The notes under the pieces: model-generated
Databases searched by the model: none
What the model was told of the DNA's origin: nothing
Seen by the model: only the letters and a program-made list of their open reading frames with translations
Position numbers and translations under genes: made by a program
Assembly: GCA_017409765.1 (NCBI GenBank)
Contig: JAFQSA010000011.1
Location: forward strand, 1 to 41,755
Reading direction: 5' to 3'
DNA: 41,755 bases
Source: Clostridia bacterium
GTDB lineage: Bacteria; Bacillota; Clostridia; Christensenellales; CAG-314
In this document: one piece after another, positions 1 to 7,074 of the stretch
Numbering within the stretch: position 1 is the first letter of the stretch
Layout: every line of letters starts with the position of its first letter

Positions 1-48
1 ACGAATGTCAGAGTCAAAGTCTGATGCCTTACCGCTTGGCTATACCCC
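1..48 (-). tRNA. tRNA-Gln (TTG), 3' part cut off by window edge
   Basis: Read on the minus strand, the sequence starts with GGGGTAT and continues through a D-arm (AGCCAAGCGGTAAGGC) and an anticodon stem CAGA/TCTG enclosing loop CTTTGAC. The anticodon is TTG, so it decodes glutamine. The variable loop, T-arm and acceptor 3' strand lie beyond base 1. It is the last gene of a four-tRNA block read leftwards. Confidence 0.93.
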
Positions 49-58
49 TATAAAATTG

Positions 59-136
59 TGGGGTGAGCTATGGGAATCGAACCCACGACCTCCAGAGTCA
101 CAATCTGGCACTCTAACCAGCTGAGCTAAGCCCACC
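59..136 (-). tRNA. tRNA-His (GTG)
   Basis: The minus strand folds as a full cloverleaf: acceptor GTGGGCT/AGCTCAC, anticodon stem CCAGA/TCTGG with loop TTGTGAC (anticodon GTG), and T-loop GTTCGAT. The base before the acceptor stem is G and faces discriminator C, which is the G-1:C73 identity pair of histidine tRNAs. A CCA end is encoded (bases 61-59). Confidence 0.97.
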
Positions 137-142
137 ATATAA

Positions 143-219
143 TGGCGTGCCTGAAGGGATTCGAACCCCCGACAAACGGCGTAGAAGGCCGTTGCTCTAT
201 CCTGCTGAGCTACAGGCAC
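143..219 (-). tRNA. tRNA-Arg (TCT)
   Basis: Cloverleaf on the minus strand with acceptor GTGCCTG/CAGGCAC, D-arm GCTCAGCAGGATAGAGC, anticodon stem ACGGC/GCCGT with loop CTTCTAC (anticodon TCT) and T-loop GTTCGAA. Discriminator G is followed by an encoded CCA. It lies between the Gly and His tRNAs in the same transcript. Confidence 0.97.
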
Positions 220-233
220 AGGCAACTAAGATT

Positions 234-307
234 TGGAGCGGGTGATGGGAATCGGACCCACGCGACCAGCTTGGAAGGCTGGGATTCTACCATTGAACTA
301 CACCCGC
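234..307 (-). tRNA. tRNA-Gly (TCC)
   Basis: Cloverleaf on the minus strand with acceptor GCGGGTG/CACCCGC, anticodon stem CCAGC/GCTGG with loop CTTCCAA (anticodon TCC), discriminator T and an encoded CCA. It is the first gene of the tRNA block, about 11 bases downstream of the predicted transcription start of the promoter at 325-353. Confidence 0.97.
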
Positions 308-324
308 ACTTCAACAGCTTTTAC

Positions 325-353
325 ATTATACATTGTGGTCTAAAAATTGTCAA
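325..353 (-). promoter_or_regulatory. sigma-A type promoter of the tRNA block
   Basis: On the minus strand TTGACA (353-348) is followed by 17 bases and TATAAT (330-325), a perfect consensus. The predicted start is near base 318, just before tRNA-Gly. The rest of the 308-592 spacer is AT-rich, with no gene that I can support. Confidence 0.85.
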
Positions 354-543
354 CGATTTTGCACAACTTTTTTAGATTTTTTTTGTCTAATTTTTTGCTC
401 TGTTTTTTGCCTAATTGTAGTGGTGTATTTCAAAGTTCTTGCATCACTTTAGTTTATTTTCGACTGCTTTTTGCAACCATTTCAAATAGTTATTTTATTT
501 ATAATTTATATCATATATATTATAATTTTGTTGACTCTTGTGG

Positions 544-572
544 TTGACATTATGTACGCATTGGTTTATACT
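544..572 (+). promoter_or_regulatory. promoter of the VanZ/Ig-like gene
   Basis: TTGACA at 544-549, 17-base spacer, TATACT at 567-572. The predicted start near 579 leaves a leader of only about 14 bases, which carries the ribosome-binding site GAGAGGAAAC just before the ATG at 593. Confidence 0.8.
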
Positions 573-592
573 TTTGTAGAGAGGAAACTATT

Positions 593-2353
593 ATGAAAAA
601 AAGACTTGTTAGAGAATTTAATTTTTGGCGTTTCTTGGGCATTTTGGCACTTATTTGCACAATGTTCATGGTTTGGCTTTTGTGCTACGAGGCACTTAAA
701 CCCGGCGAAGATAGTAGCGAGACTTCTGGTAAAGTCGAAGAAGATATCAAAGATATCATTCCTGATATCCCCGATAACGATCAAAACTTTGAACTTGTGT
801 CCATCAGATGTAAGCAAGCAAATGCATCCCGTGCAATTGGCACAAAGCTCACATTGACTTTTGCCTATACTCCAAGTCAAGCAACTGACAAGGCGCTTAC
901 ATTTTCTTCATCCAATCCTGCAATTGCATCGGTAGACGAAAAGGGTGTGGTAACTTTCAATTCCTACGGCGAGTGCAAGATTACAGCGACATCTGTTGCT
1001 AAACCTAACATCAAAACAACATTCAAGGTTATTTGTTCTGGTGTTGCGGCAGGGGATATTTCCAATATCTACCCAACGTTTAGCGACGAGCCAAATGCAC
1101 CAGCCAAGTACGAAGTACCCGAAGGTACATATTCCTACATTTGCTTTAGAGATTCTCAAGGTCAAGTAGTTTCCGTTGATACTCTCAAGATTGTGTGCCA
1201 CGATTCCACGATTTTGCGCATGAGTGATACAAAGCACTTTGTTGCCATCAAACCCGGAACGGCCAAAATTACAGTAACAAACAAGTCAACAAAGCAAACA
1301 AAGGATATCAATATCACAGTTACCGAAAGTGATACCTTTGCTGCGCCAGAGTTTTTCGAGTTTGAAGAACACGTTTTGTACGTTAATACAAATACAAGCT
1401 TCAACCCACGTGACAATATTTCATCAATCCTTCCCGAAGGTGCAACTTTGGACAAGCGATTCTGTACAATCACTTGCACAAACAAGTCTTTGTTCGAAAT
1501 TGCCGGCGAAACATACACAGCTGTTTCCGTTGGTGAAGCATGCTTCGTGTTTACACCCTACGCAAGTGTCGAAACATCTTTTTATAGAGTTGTAGTTGTA
1601 GAACCACTCCCTGAACAACTCACCATCATGGGACGTGACCGCATCATCTGTGATAAGGAATACCAATACACTGTATTCGATGGCGAGCGTGACTGCGACA
1701 AAATTAGTTGGTCTGTCGTAAAAGGTAAGGGTGTAACCATCACAGAGGAAGGCAAACTTATTGCTACTGAACTTGGCGACGTTATCATTCGTGCAACAAG
1801 TACACAAGACGAAAGTATATATGCGGACTTTAGAGTTAGAGTTTCTCCATACGAAAACTTCCACACTTATGTTCGCAAAATCTTTGGCCACTTTACCGCT
1901 TTTGCAATTTTGGGTGTAGGTTTTGCTGCTACATACTTCTTTCTTTTAGGACGTGCGCGTAAGATATCTCCGATTCTTGCATTGATTAGTAGTGCTGTAG
2001 TGGCTGCAATTACCGAAATATTGCAAATGCCAATCTTCACACAAAACCGTGGCCCAAGTGTCAAAGACGTTGTGCTCGACACGGAAGGCTCTGCGTGGGG
2101 TGTACTGGGCGCAGTTGTATTCATTTTGCTGTTCTTATTGGTTGTTAGACTTATTTCCAAGCGCAAGTACGAACAAATTAAGCTTGCAATTTCCAGATTG
2201 TCCTTCGGCACAATGTTGAAGCCTGCTAAAAAGGTGTTTGCTGATATCCAAGAAGAACCCAAGGCTGACCAAAGAAATCAACCTCAAGGTAAAAAGCAAA
2301 GTAAGCAACAACAAAACAAGCAACCTCAGAACAAGGGTAAAAACAAAAGATAA
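593..2353 (+). CDS. VanZ-family membrane protein with inserted Ig-like (Big_2) domains
   Basis: 586-residue protein. Residues 11-33 form a transmembrane helix followed by a PGEDSS-x2-SGKV motif, as in the first helix of VanZ proteins. Residues about 66-420 are beta-rich and extracytoplasmic; 66-145 is a clear Big_2-like repeat (LTFSSSNPAIASVDEKGVVT), with weaker repeats after it. From about 425 the second half of VanZ resumes: R-x3-GHF, further helices, and the signature NRGPSVKDVVLDTEG. The last ~30 residues are a Gln/Lys/Asn-rich, presumably cytosolic tail. VanZ gives low-level teicoplanin resistance in Enterococcus, but most homologues have no known function. Cell-surface adhesion or envelope sensing is only a guess. 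The start is fixed by the SD GAGAGGAAAC. It is monocistronic. Confidence 0.82.
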   Translation: MKKRLVREFNFWRFLGILALICTMFMVWLLCYEALKPGEDSSETSGKVEEDIKDIIPDIPDNDQNFELVSIRCKQANASRAIGTKLTLTFAYTPSQATDKALTFSSSNPAIASVDEKGVVTFNSYGECKITATSVAKPNIKTTFKVICSGVAAGDISNIYPTFSDEPNAPAKYEVPEGTYSYICFRDSQGQVVSVDTLKIVCHDSTILRMSDTKHFVAIKPGTAKITVTNKSTKQTKDINITVTESDTFAAPEFFEFEEHVLYVNTNTSFNPRDNISSILPEGATLDKRFCTITCTNKSLFEIAGETYTAVSVGEACFVFTPYASVETSFYRVVVVEPLPEQLTIMGRDRIICDKEYQYTVFDGERDCDKISWSVVKGKGVTITEEGKLIATELGDVIIRATSTQDESIYADFRVRVSPYENFHTYVRKIFGHFTAFAILGVGFAATYFFLLGRARKISPILALISSAVVAAITEILQMPIFTQNRGPSVKDVVLDTEGSAWGVLGAVVFILLFLLVVRLISKRKYEQIKLAISRLSFGTMLKPAKKVFADIQEEPKADQRNQPQGKKQSKQQQNKQPQNKGKNKR

Positions 2354-2429
2354 CCTTTGGGAAATTTGCAAATAATATCAAACTAATTGCGTAAACAATG
2401 TTCTTTTTTCAAATTTTGTTGTTGATTAG

Positions 2430-2458
2430 TTGACAAAATTGAAAAAAGTGTATAAAAT
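2430..2458 (+). promoter_or_regulatory. promoter of the T-box/metNIQ operon
   Basis: TTGACA at 2430-2435, 17 bases, TAAAAT at 2453-2458 (an overlapping TATAAA gives a 15-base spacer). It lies directly upstream of the T-box leader. Bases 2354-2429 between the stop codon and this promoter hold nothing else that I recognise. Confidence 0.7.
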
Positions 2459-2479
2459 TGTCGCATAAATATCTAAAAA

Positions 2480-2725
2480 CTTCGAAGAGAAGAGTAGTAA
2501 ACGGGAAGTTTTACAGAGAGTTTCCACTTGGTGAGAGGAAGCAAACGGAAAGTTTATGAACATGGCCTCTGAGTTGAACTTTCGAGATGTAGGGAGTTTC
2601 GGGTTTGCCCGTTATAGCAATATGGCTTGTTAGAGCCGAAATAGGCCGTTTCTACGGCGAAAAAGGTTGGTACCACGTGATTTATTCTCGTCCTTGGAGT
2701 GTTTTCAAGGACGAGTTTTTTATTG
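2480..2725 (+). ncRNA. T-box riboswitch leader (probably Met-specific) with terminator
   Basis: Typical T-box parts occur in order: GAAGAGTAG and AGAGAG in the 5' strand of stem I, GGTGAGAG in the distal part, a specifier-loop strand GAACATGGCC in which ATG (2562-2564) is the likely codon, then CTCTGAG. The antiterminator T-box core is AGGTTGGTACCACG (2664-2677); its TGGT would pair with an uncharged tRNA ending ACCA, that is discriminator A, as in tRNA-Met. It is followed by an intrinsic terminator: CTCGTCCTTG (2687-2696) pairs with CAAGGACGAG (2706-2715), then six T. Uncharged tRNA-Met should favour readthrough into metNIQ. The specifier assignment is my inference. Confidence 0.92.
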
Positions 2726-2733
2726 GAGAAAAT

Positions 2734-3714
2734 ATGAGTGAACAATTCATTTTGAAAATTGAAAACCTAAGCAAAAAGTTTGGTACGCATCAAGTACTAA
2801 AAGATGTTTGCTTGGAAGTTGCCAAAGGAGATATCTACGGCATTTTGGGACTGTCTGGTGCGGGCAAATCTACGCTGGTTAGATGTATCAACGGTTTGGA
2901 AAAGTTTGACCAAGGCAAAATTGTCTTCAATGGCAAGGTTGTAACCTTTGACCGTGATTATCGTAGGCAAGTTGCAATGATCTTCCAACAATTCAACCTG
3001 CTAGATCAACGCACAGTTTTGAAAAACGTGATGTTGGCAGGGGAGTTGTTTGGCGAAAAGGATTGCAAAGAAAGAGCAATCGAACTGTTGAGTCTTGTTG
3101 GACTTTCCGACAAACTAGATTCCTACCCATCACAACTGTCTGGTGGACAACGTCAACGTGTTGCAATTGCTAGAGCGCTGATGTCCAATCCGCAAATCTT
3201 GCTGTGCGACGAAGCAACGTCGGCGCTTGACCCTGATACCACGCAACAAATTTTGGCTTTGTTAACAAAGTTAAATCGTGATTTGGGGCTTACAATCATC
3301 ATGATTTCCCATCAAATGGACGTTATTGAAAAGATTTGCACCAAAGTTGCCATCATTGACAATGCACAAATTGTAGAAAGAGGCAACGCGCAAGATATCT
3401 TTTTGTTCCCACAAACGGATGTTTCCAAAAAGATTATTTACTCTGGTCACATCAATACGTCCGTTGACAATACAAAATTCCTAAAACTGATTTTCAATGG
3501 CGAAATTGATACGCCAATTGTTGCAAATATCATCCAAGATTGCAACATTGCATTGTCCATTATTTATGCCGACTCTAAAGTTGTGGATGGCAGAGTGTAC
3601 GGACAACTGATTTTTACTATGCCAGCTGATGTAAAAGATGCGCAAAAGCTGTGCAAGTACTTAGATTTGAAACAAATTCACTACGAGGAGGTGGTAGCAA
3701 GTGAAATTCGATGA
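2734..3714 (+). CDS. metN: Methionine ABC transporter ATP-binding protein MetN
   Basis: 326-residue ATPase of the MetNIQ importer, which powers D/L-methionine uptake across the cytoplasmic membrane. Walker A GLSGAGKST at residues 39-47, the signature LSGGQRQR, Walker B ILLCDEATSALD and a switch His in MISHQ are all present. The C-terminal ~90 residues form a NIL domain, the methionine-sensing regulatory domain of MetN. The start at 2734 follows SD TTGGAGAAA right after the T-box terminator. An in-frame ATG at 2605 lies inside the T-box RNA and has no SD, so I rejected it. It overlaps metI by 14 bases. Confidence 0.97.
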   Translation: MSEQFILKIENLSKKFGTHQVLKDVCLEVAKGDIYGILGLSGAGKSTLVRCINGLEKFDQGKIVFNGKVVTFDRDYRRQVAMIFQQFNLLDQRTVLKNVMLAGELFGEKDCKERAIELLSLVGLSDKLDSYPSQLSGGQRQRVAIARALMSNPQILLCDEATSALDPDTTQQILALLTKLNRDLGLTIIMISHQMDVIEKICTKVAIIDNAQIVERGNAQDIFLFPQTDVSKKIIYSGHINTSVDNTKFLKLIFNGEIDTPIVANIIQDCNIALSIIYADSKVVDGRVYGQLIFTMPADVKDAQKLCKYLDLKQIHYEEVVASEIR

Positions 3715-4372
3715 CATTTTGACAATGATATTGGAAACACTGGCTATGGTGACCATCTCTGGCGCCCTTGCTTACCTTGTGGGTTTGCCCCTTGGTGTGT
3801 TGCTTAACGTTACCTCTCAAAAGGGCCTAAAGCCTTGTAAATGGCTCAATTTTGTTCTTAGTTTAGTTGTAAACATCTTGCGTTCCATCCCTTGTTTGAT
3901 TGTTGTGGTGCTTTTGATGCCTACCGTACGTACCATTTTAGGTAGAGGTACAGGCGAGTGGTACACAATCATCATCCCATTGTTTGTGACGAGTTTCGGT
4001 TTTGTCGCAAGAATGGTGGAGCAATCTCTTGCCGAAGTGGACAAAGGCAAGGTGGAAGCGGTGCAATCTTTGGGTGGCACAAATTTTCAAATTATCACAA
4101 AAGTTTTGCTCCCAGAGGCTCGCAGTTCCCTCATTGGAGGACTTGCTGTAACACTTGTATCGTTGCTAGGATACACGTCTTTTGCCTATAATATCTCAGC
4201 TGGGGGAATTATCGCTGGTATTTGGCGTTACTACTCGCAAAATACGGGTGACTATCTCGAGCACCCTGTGTTTTGGATTATGATTATCATCGTTATTTTG
4301 CTTGTTCAACTCATTCAAGAACTTGGACTTGCCATTTCTAAAAAATTAGATAAAAGGAGAATTTTACAATGA
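3701..4372 (+). CDS. metI: Methionine ABC transporter permease MetI
   Basis: 223-residue inner-membrane permease with about five hydrophobic helices. The cytoplasmic EAA-type loop (VEAVQSLGGTNFQIITKV, then LLPEA) contacts MetN. The start is GTG at 3701, chosen because a strong SD (GAGGAGG, 3686-3692) sits 8 bases upstream inside the end of metN. Its stop overlaps the metQ start (ATGA), indicating translational coupling in the metNIQ operon. Confidence 0.96.
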   Translation: MKFDDILTMILETLAMVTISGALAYLVGLPLGVLLNVTSQKGLKPCKWLNFVLSLVVNILRSIPCLIVVVLLMPTVRTILGRGTGEWYTIIIPLFVTSFGFVARMVEQSLAEVDKGKVEAVQSLGGTNFQIITKVLLPEARSSLIGGLAVTLVSLLGYTSFAYNISAGGIIAGIWRYYSQNTGDYLEHPVFWIMIIIVILLVQLIQELGLAISKKLDKRRILQ

Positions 4373-5199
4373 AAAAAATCTTGGTAGTGCTTTTGGTTAC
4401 ACTTTTGGTTTTGTCAACTCTCAGTTTCGCCGCTTGTGGCGATCCCGCTAAAACAATCACTGTTTGCGCAAGCGAATTGCCTCACGCTGATATTTTGGAA
4501 AACTGTGTTGCAGACATCTTGAAAGAACAAGGTTACACTTTGAAGGTAGAAGTAATCGACTGGACAATTCAAAATGACTCGGTGGCTCAAGGCGACTACG
4601 ATGCTAACTACTTCCAACACGTTCCTTATCTCAACACCTACACTGGCGCAGTTGAGCTTTTTGCATCTTGCAAAGTTCATTACGAGCCACTTGGCATCTA
4701 CAGAGGTGGCCAATTTGCCATCAGTGCATCCCAAAATCGCATTGCAATCTGCGATGACGAGTCCAACGCTGTACGCGCATTGCAACTTTTGTATGCAAAG
4801 GGCTACATCACAGAGCTCCCTGTTGAAAACGAAAAGCTTGCATTTACCGGTTCTTCCGTTACAATTGGCAATGTCACAGTTGATTTGATTGCAGAAAACT
4901 TGCTTGTTGCATCCATGCCTGACTACAGATTTGTTTGCCTTCCTTGCAACACAGCTTTGACAGGCAATGTTGACCAAAGTTTGAGAGTTGATCAAGAAAC
5001 AGATCCAGCGCTTGTTGCCGGCAATGCAAACGTTTTAGCGGCTCGCGTTGAGGACTACAAGAACAACGCAGAGTACAAAGCGAAGATTGACGCTTTGGTA
5101 AACGCACTTTTGTCCACAGAAGTTTCCAACTACGTAAAGGAAAAGTGGGGCGGTGCTATCACTTGTGATGGTTCCACACAAATTGACTTGCGTGGCTGA
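4369..5199 (+). CDS. metQ: Methionine-binding lipoprotein MetQ
   Basis: 276-residue substrate-binding lipoprotein of the methionine importer. A lysine-containing hydrophobic signal peptide ends in the lipobox FAAC with the acylated Cys near residue 23. The mature part shows NLPA/MetQ features: ASELPHADILE near the N-terminus and GDYDANYFQHVPYL in the ligand cleft. It is the last gene of the T-box-controlled operon, ending at a strong terminator (5236-5276). The start overlaps the metI stop by 4 bases, with SD AAAGGAG upstream. Confidence 0.96.
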   Translation: MKKILVVLLVTLLVLSTLSFAACGDPAKTITVCASELPHADILENCVADILKEQGYTLKVEVIDWTIQNDSVAQGDYDANYFQHVPYLNTYTGAVELFASCKVHYEPLGIYRGGQFAISASQNRIAICDDESNAVRALQLLYAKGYITELPVENEKLAFTGSSVTIGNVTVDLIAENLLVASMPDYRFVCLPCNTALTGNVDQSLRVDQETDPALVAGNANVLAARVEDYKNNAEYKAKIDALVNALLSTEVSNYVKEKWGGAITCDGSTQIDLRG

Positions 5200-5235
5200 T
5201 CTCGTAGCAGATTGTAACTGCTTTAATACTAACCC

Positions 5236-5276
5236 AAAAAATGTCGCACAAATAGGTGCGACATTTTTGTTTTTTG
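5236..5276 (+). terminator. intrinsic terminator of metNIQ
   Basis: ATGTCGCAC (5241-5249) pairs with GTGCGACAT (5256-5264), extended by A/T pairs on both sides, with a six-base loop, followed by TTTTTGTTTTTT. Confidence 0.9.
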
Positions 5277-5373
5277 CGAGTAGGAATTTCTAAAAATAGG
5301 CAATTATTGATTCAAAATGTATAATTTTGCCCCAAAATTAGGTAGTTTTTGCTAATTTTTTAATAATTTAGTA

Positions 5374-5402
5374 TTGACACAGTAGTTGAGTGGTGCTATA
5401 AT
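5374..5402 (+). promoter_or_regulatory. consensus extended -10 promoter of the 183-residue protein gene
   Basis: TTGACA (5374-5379), 17 bases, TATAAT (5397-5402), with TGC directly before the -10 (extended -10). Every hexamer base is consensus, which predicts very strong constitutive transcription. Confidence 0.9.
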
Positions 5403-5435
5403 TTAGTTACAATCTAAATAAAGGAGAATTTTACA

Positions 5436-5987
5436 ATGTCAAAAAAATCCATCAACATGATTGATCTTTGCAACCTTGCTTGGGACCGCAGAACAAAACT
5501 TGCTCCATCCGAGTACTACACAAAGACAAAGAACTTGCTTTCCCACGCTTATGTAGAATACAAAAACATGTTTGTTGATTTCTGCAGAAACAAGGGCCAA
5601 GCTTACGAAGATCAAGTATTTTACATCTTCCAACACATCCTTGTATTCTTGATGATGTGCGACGACGACTTTTTGCAAGGCGAATACGATTGCTACAAAA
5701 CATTCTGCGAATACGCTAATTTCGAGCCACTTACGGTTGACAGTGTTCGTCCTTTGTACAATCGTCTTACTGTAGACGATCTTTCCAAAGATATCTCCAT
5801 CCTTCGCGACCTTCGTGGATACCTCAACGATCCTGATAACTACGAAGCAATGGTACAAGGTTTTTGCTACTTCTGCCTTTCCGGCGACAAAGCTATGGAC
5901 GAAAACGAGTACTACATTTTGAGATGCTTCTTTGAATCTAGTGACTACTGCCCAGACACTTGGGAACAATTCAAACGCGAGTGGTAA
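5436..5987 (+). CDS. Uncharacterised acidic 183-residue protein
   Basis: Not recognised. It is soluble, with no signal peptide or membrane helix, acidic, and rich in Tyr, Phe, Asp and Cys; spacing of hydrophobic residues suggests all-alpha structure. A stretch SGDKAMDENEYYILRCFF loosely resembles the acidic helix-turn segments of TerB-like proteins, but this is too weak to assign. SD AAAGGAGAA lies 8-10 bases before the ATG. Codon use favours C-ending Asn/Asp/Tyr/Phe codons, as in pta, rpsO and pnp nearby. It has its own perfect promoter and its own terminator, so it is expressed alone and probably abundantly. Confidence 0.85.
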   Translation: MSKKSINMIDLCNLAWDRRTKLAPSEYYTKTKNLLSHAYVEYKNMFVDFCRNKGQAYEDQVFYIFQHILVFLMMCDDDFLQGEYDCYKTFCEYANFEPLTVDSVRPLYNRLTVDDLSKDISILRDLRGYLNDPDNYEAMVQGFCYFCLSGDKAMDENEYYILRCFFESSDYCPDTWEQFKREW

Positions 5988-6004
5988 TTTACCTGCAAAA
6001 GACC

Positions 6005-6040
6005 AAGGACTTGACACAATTGTGCCAAGTCCTTTTATTT
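6005..6040 (+). terminator. intrinsic terminator of the 183-residue protein gene
   Basis: AAGGACTTG (6005-6013) pairs with CAAGTCCTT (6026-6034); the loop can add a short CACA/TGTG helix; then TTTATTTTGTTGTTTT. Confidence 0.88.
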
Positions 6041-6042
6041 TG

Positions 6043-6071
6043 TTGTTTTATCTTAAGAAATGTGGTATAAT
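6043..6071 (+). promoter_or_regulatory. promoter of the structured RNA / yjjG transcript
   Basis: TTGTTT (6043-6048), 17 bases, TATAAT (6066-6071), preceded by TGTGG. The predicted start is near A6078, about 9 bases before the first helix of the RNA described next. Confidence 0.65.
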
Positions 6072-6077
6072 TTTGTT

Positions 6078-6207
6078 ATCATTGATGGGGAAAACGGCGA
6101 TACGAGCGATTGTAGTATGGCTGTGGAGAGTTAGTCGGTATCTTGTCTTTTGAGGTAGAAGCCTACTAAAGCGAAAGAGATATACTGTATTTTGCTCAAT
6201 TTCCCCA
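6078..6207 (+). ncRNA. candidate structured RNA (three-way junction), unidentified
   Basis: The gap before yjjG holds nested complementary segments: TGGGGAAA (6086-6093) with TTTCCCCA (6200-6207); GAGC (6104-6107) with GCTC (6194-6197); GATT-(7)-GGCT (6108-6122) with AGTTAGTC (6129-6136); GTAT (6138-6141) with ATAC (6182-6185); TCTTT (6146-6150) with AAAGA (6174-6178); GTAG (6155-6158) with CTAC (6163-6166). Together they give a closed three-way junction of about 120 nt starting right after the predicted transcription start. There is no U-tract after it, so it may be a leader of yjjG or a processed small RNA. I could not match it to a riboswitch class; 6S RNA is normally longer (about 180-200 nt). 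Confidence 0.45.
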
Positions 6208-6231
6208 AAATTTAGATAGGTTAAATGGTTT

Positions 6232-6918
6232 ATGAAATACGATATCATTTTGTTTGATGCCGACAACACTATTTTGGACTTTGACAAGGCGGAGTATCAA
6301 GCCCTTTGCCGTGCTTTTGCTGAGCATGGAGTGCAAGTGGACGATCGTCTTGTGGAAATTTACCGCAAAAACAATATTGCGCTTTGGCAACAATTGGAAA
6401 GAGGACTTGTTTCCAAAGATTACGTTTTGAACAACCGTTTTGTCAACACAGCAAAAGAGTTGCACCTCAAATGCGACATCTTGACAGTTTCTCGCAAGTA
6501 CGAAGAGTACCTCCACGAAGGTTACTTTGTGATTGAGGGCGCTGAGGAGGTTATCCAGAGTCTAATTGATATGGGCGCAAAGTTATACATTGTAACAAAT
6601 GGAGTGTTATCTATTCAACAAGCGCGAATGAAGGGGAGCGGTGTTGGCAAGTACTTTGTTGAACACTTTGTTAGCGAGCAAGTTGGCTACCCAAAACCAA
6701 AGATTGAGTTTTTCCAACATTGTTTTAGCCATATCGAAAACTTCGACAAGTCAAAAACTCTTGTCGTTGGCGACTCGTTGACAAGTGATATTCAAGGTGG
6801 TATCAATGCCGGTATCGACAGTTGTTGGTACAATCCCAATCACGAACAAAACACTCGCGGAATCCTTCCAACTTACGAAATTGACAACCTTGCAAAACTT
6901 TTTGATATTGTTAAATAG
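6232..6918 (+). CDS. yjjG: HAD-superfamily nucleotidase, YjjG-like
   Basis: 228-residue HAD phosphatase. Motif I is FDADNT with catalytic Asp9 and Asp11, motif II is the Thr in YIVTNG, and motif IV is VVGDSLTSDIQGG. The cap sequence (LWQQLERG, then NRF) matches the YjjG/YfnB group, which dephosphorylates (non-canonical) nucleoside monophosphates and is thought to clean the nucleotide pool. The SD (AGATAGG) is weak and about 11 bases from the ATG. It lies just downstream of the candidate RNA at 6078-6207 and is convergent with rdgB, another nucleotide-sanitising enzyme, with a shared terminator between them. Confidence 0.88.
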   Translation: MKYDIILFDADNTILDFDKAEYQALCRAFAEHGVQVDDRLVEIYRKNNIALWQQLERGLVSKDYVLNNRFVNTAKELHLKCDILTVSRKYEEYLHEGYFVIEGAEEVIQSLIDMGAKLYIVTNGVLSIQQARMKGSGVGKYFVEHFVSEQVGYPKPKIEFFQHCFSHIENFDKSKTLVVGDSLTSDIQGGINAGIDSCWYNPNHEQNTRGILPTYEIDNLAKLFDIVK

Positions 6919-7032
6919 TTCGAGATTTGTCAAATACCTTTTGTCAAAGCAGGCAATCTAATTACTCGTTAAAATTGATTGCAAATCGATGCGACACGTT
7001 TGAAAAGTATCAAATGGAAATATACAACAAAA

Positions 7033-7066
7033 AAGAGATTAGGACTTCACCTAATCTCTTATTTTT
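7033..7066. terminator. bidirectional terminator between yjjG and rdgB
   Basis: AAGAGATTAGG (7033-7043) pairs with CCTAATCTCTT (7050-7060), loop ACTTCA. There are T-rich tracts on both sides (TATTTTTAG rightwards; TTTTTTGTTG on the minus strand), so it can end both convergent transcripts. The ~110 bases between yjjG and it hold nothing else that I recognise. Confidence 0.9.
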
Positions 7067-7074
7067 AGTTGAAT

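Noticed and set aside
142..375. Short frames across the tRNA block
   Set aside because: They are readings through tRNA genes on the opposite strand.
2480..2725. SAM (S-box) riboswitch upstream of metNIQ
   Set aside because: S-box core sequences are absent, while T-box core, specifier region and terminator are all present.
2605..2733. N-terminal extension of MetN from ATG 2605
   Set aside because: It would translate the antiterminator and terminator of the T-box, has no SD, and MetN normally begins where ATG 2734 puts it.
6078..6207. 6S RNA or signal-recognition-particle RNA
   Set aside because: About 120 nt is too short for typical 6S and the fold is a three-way junction; the conserved SRP apical loop sequence is absent.
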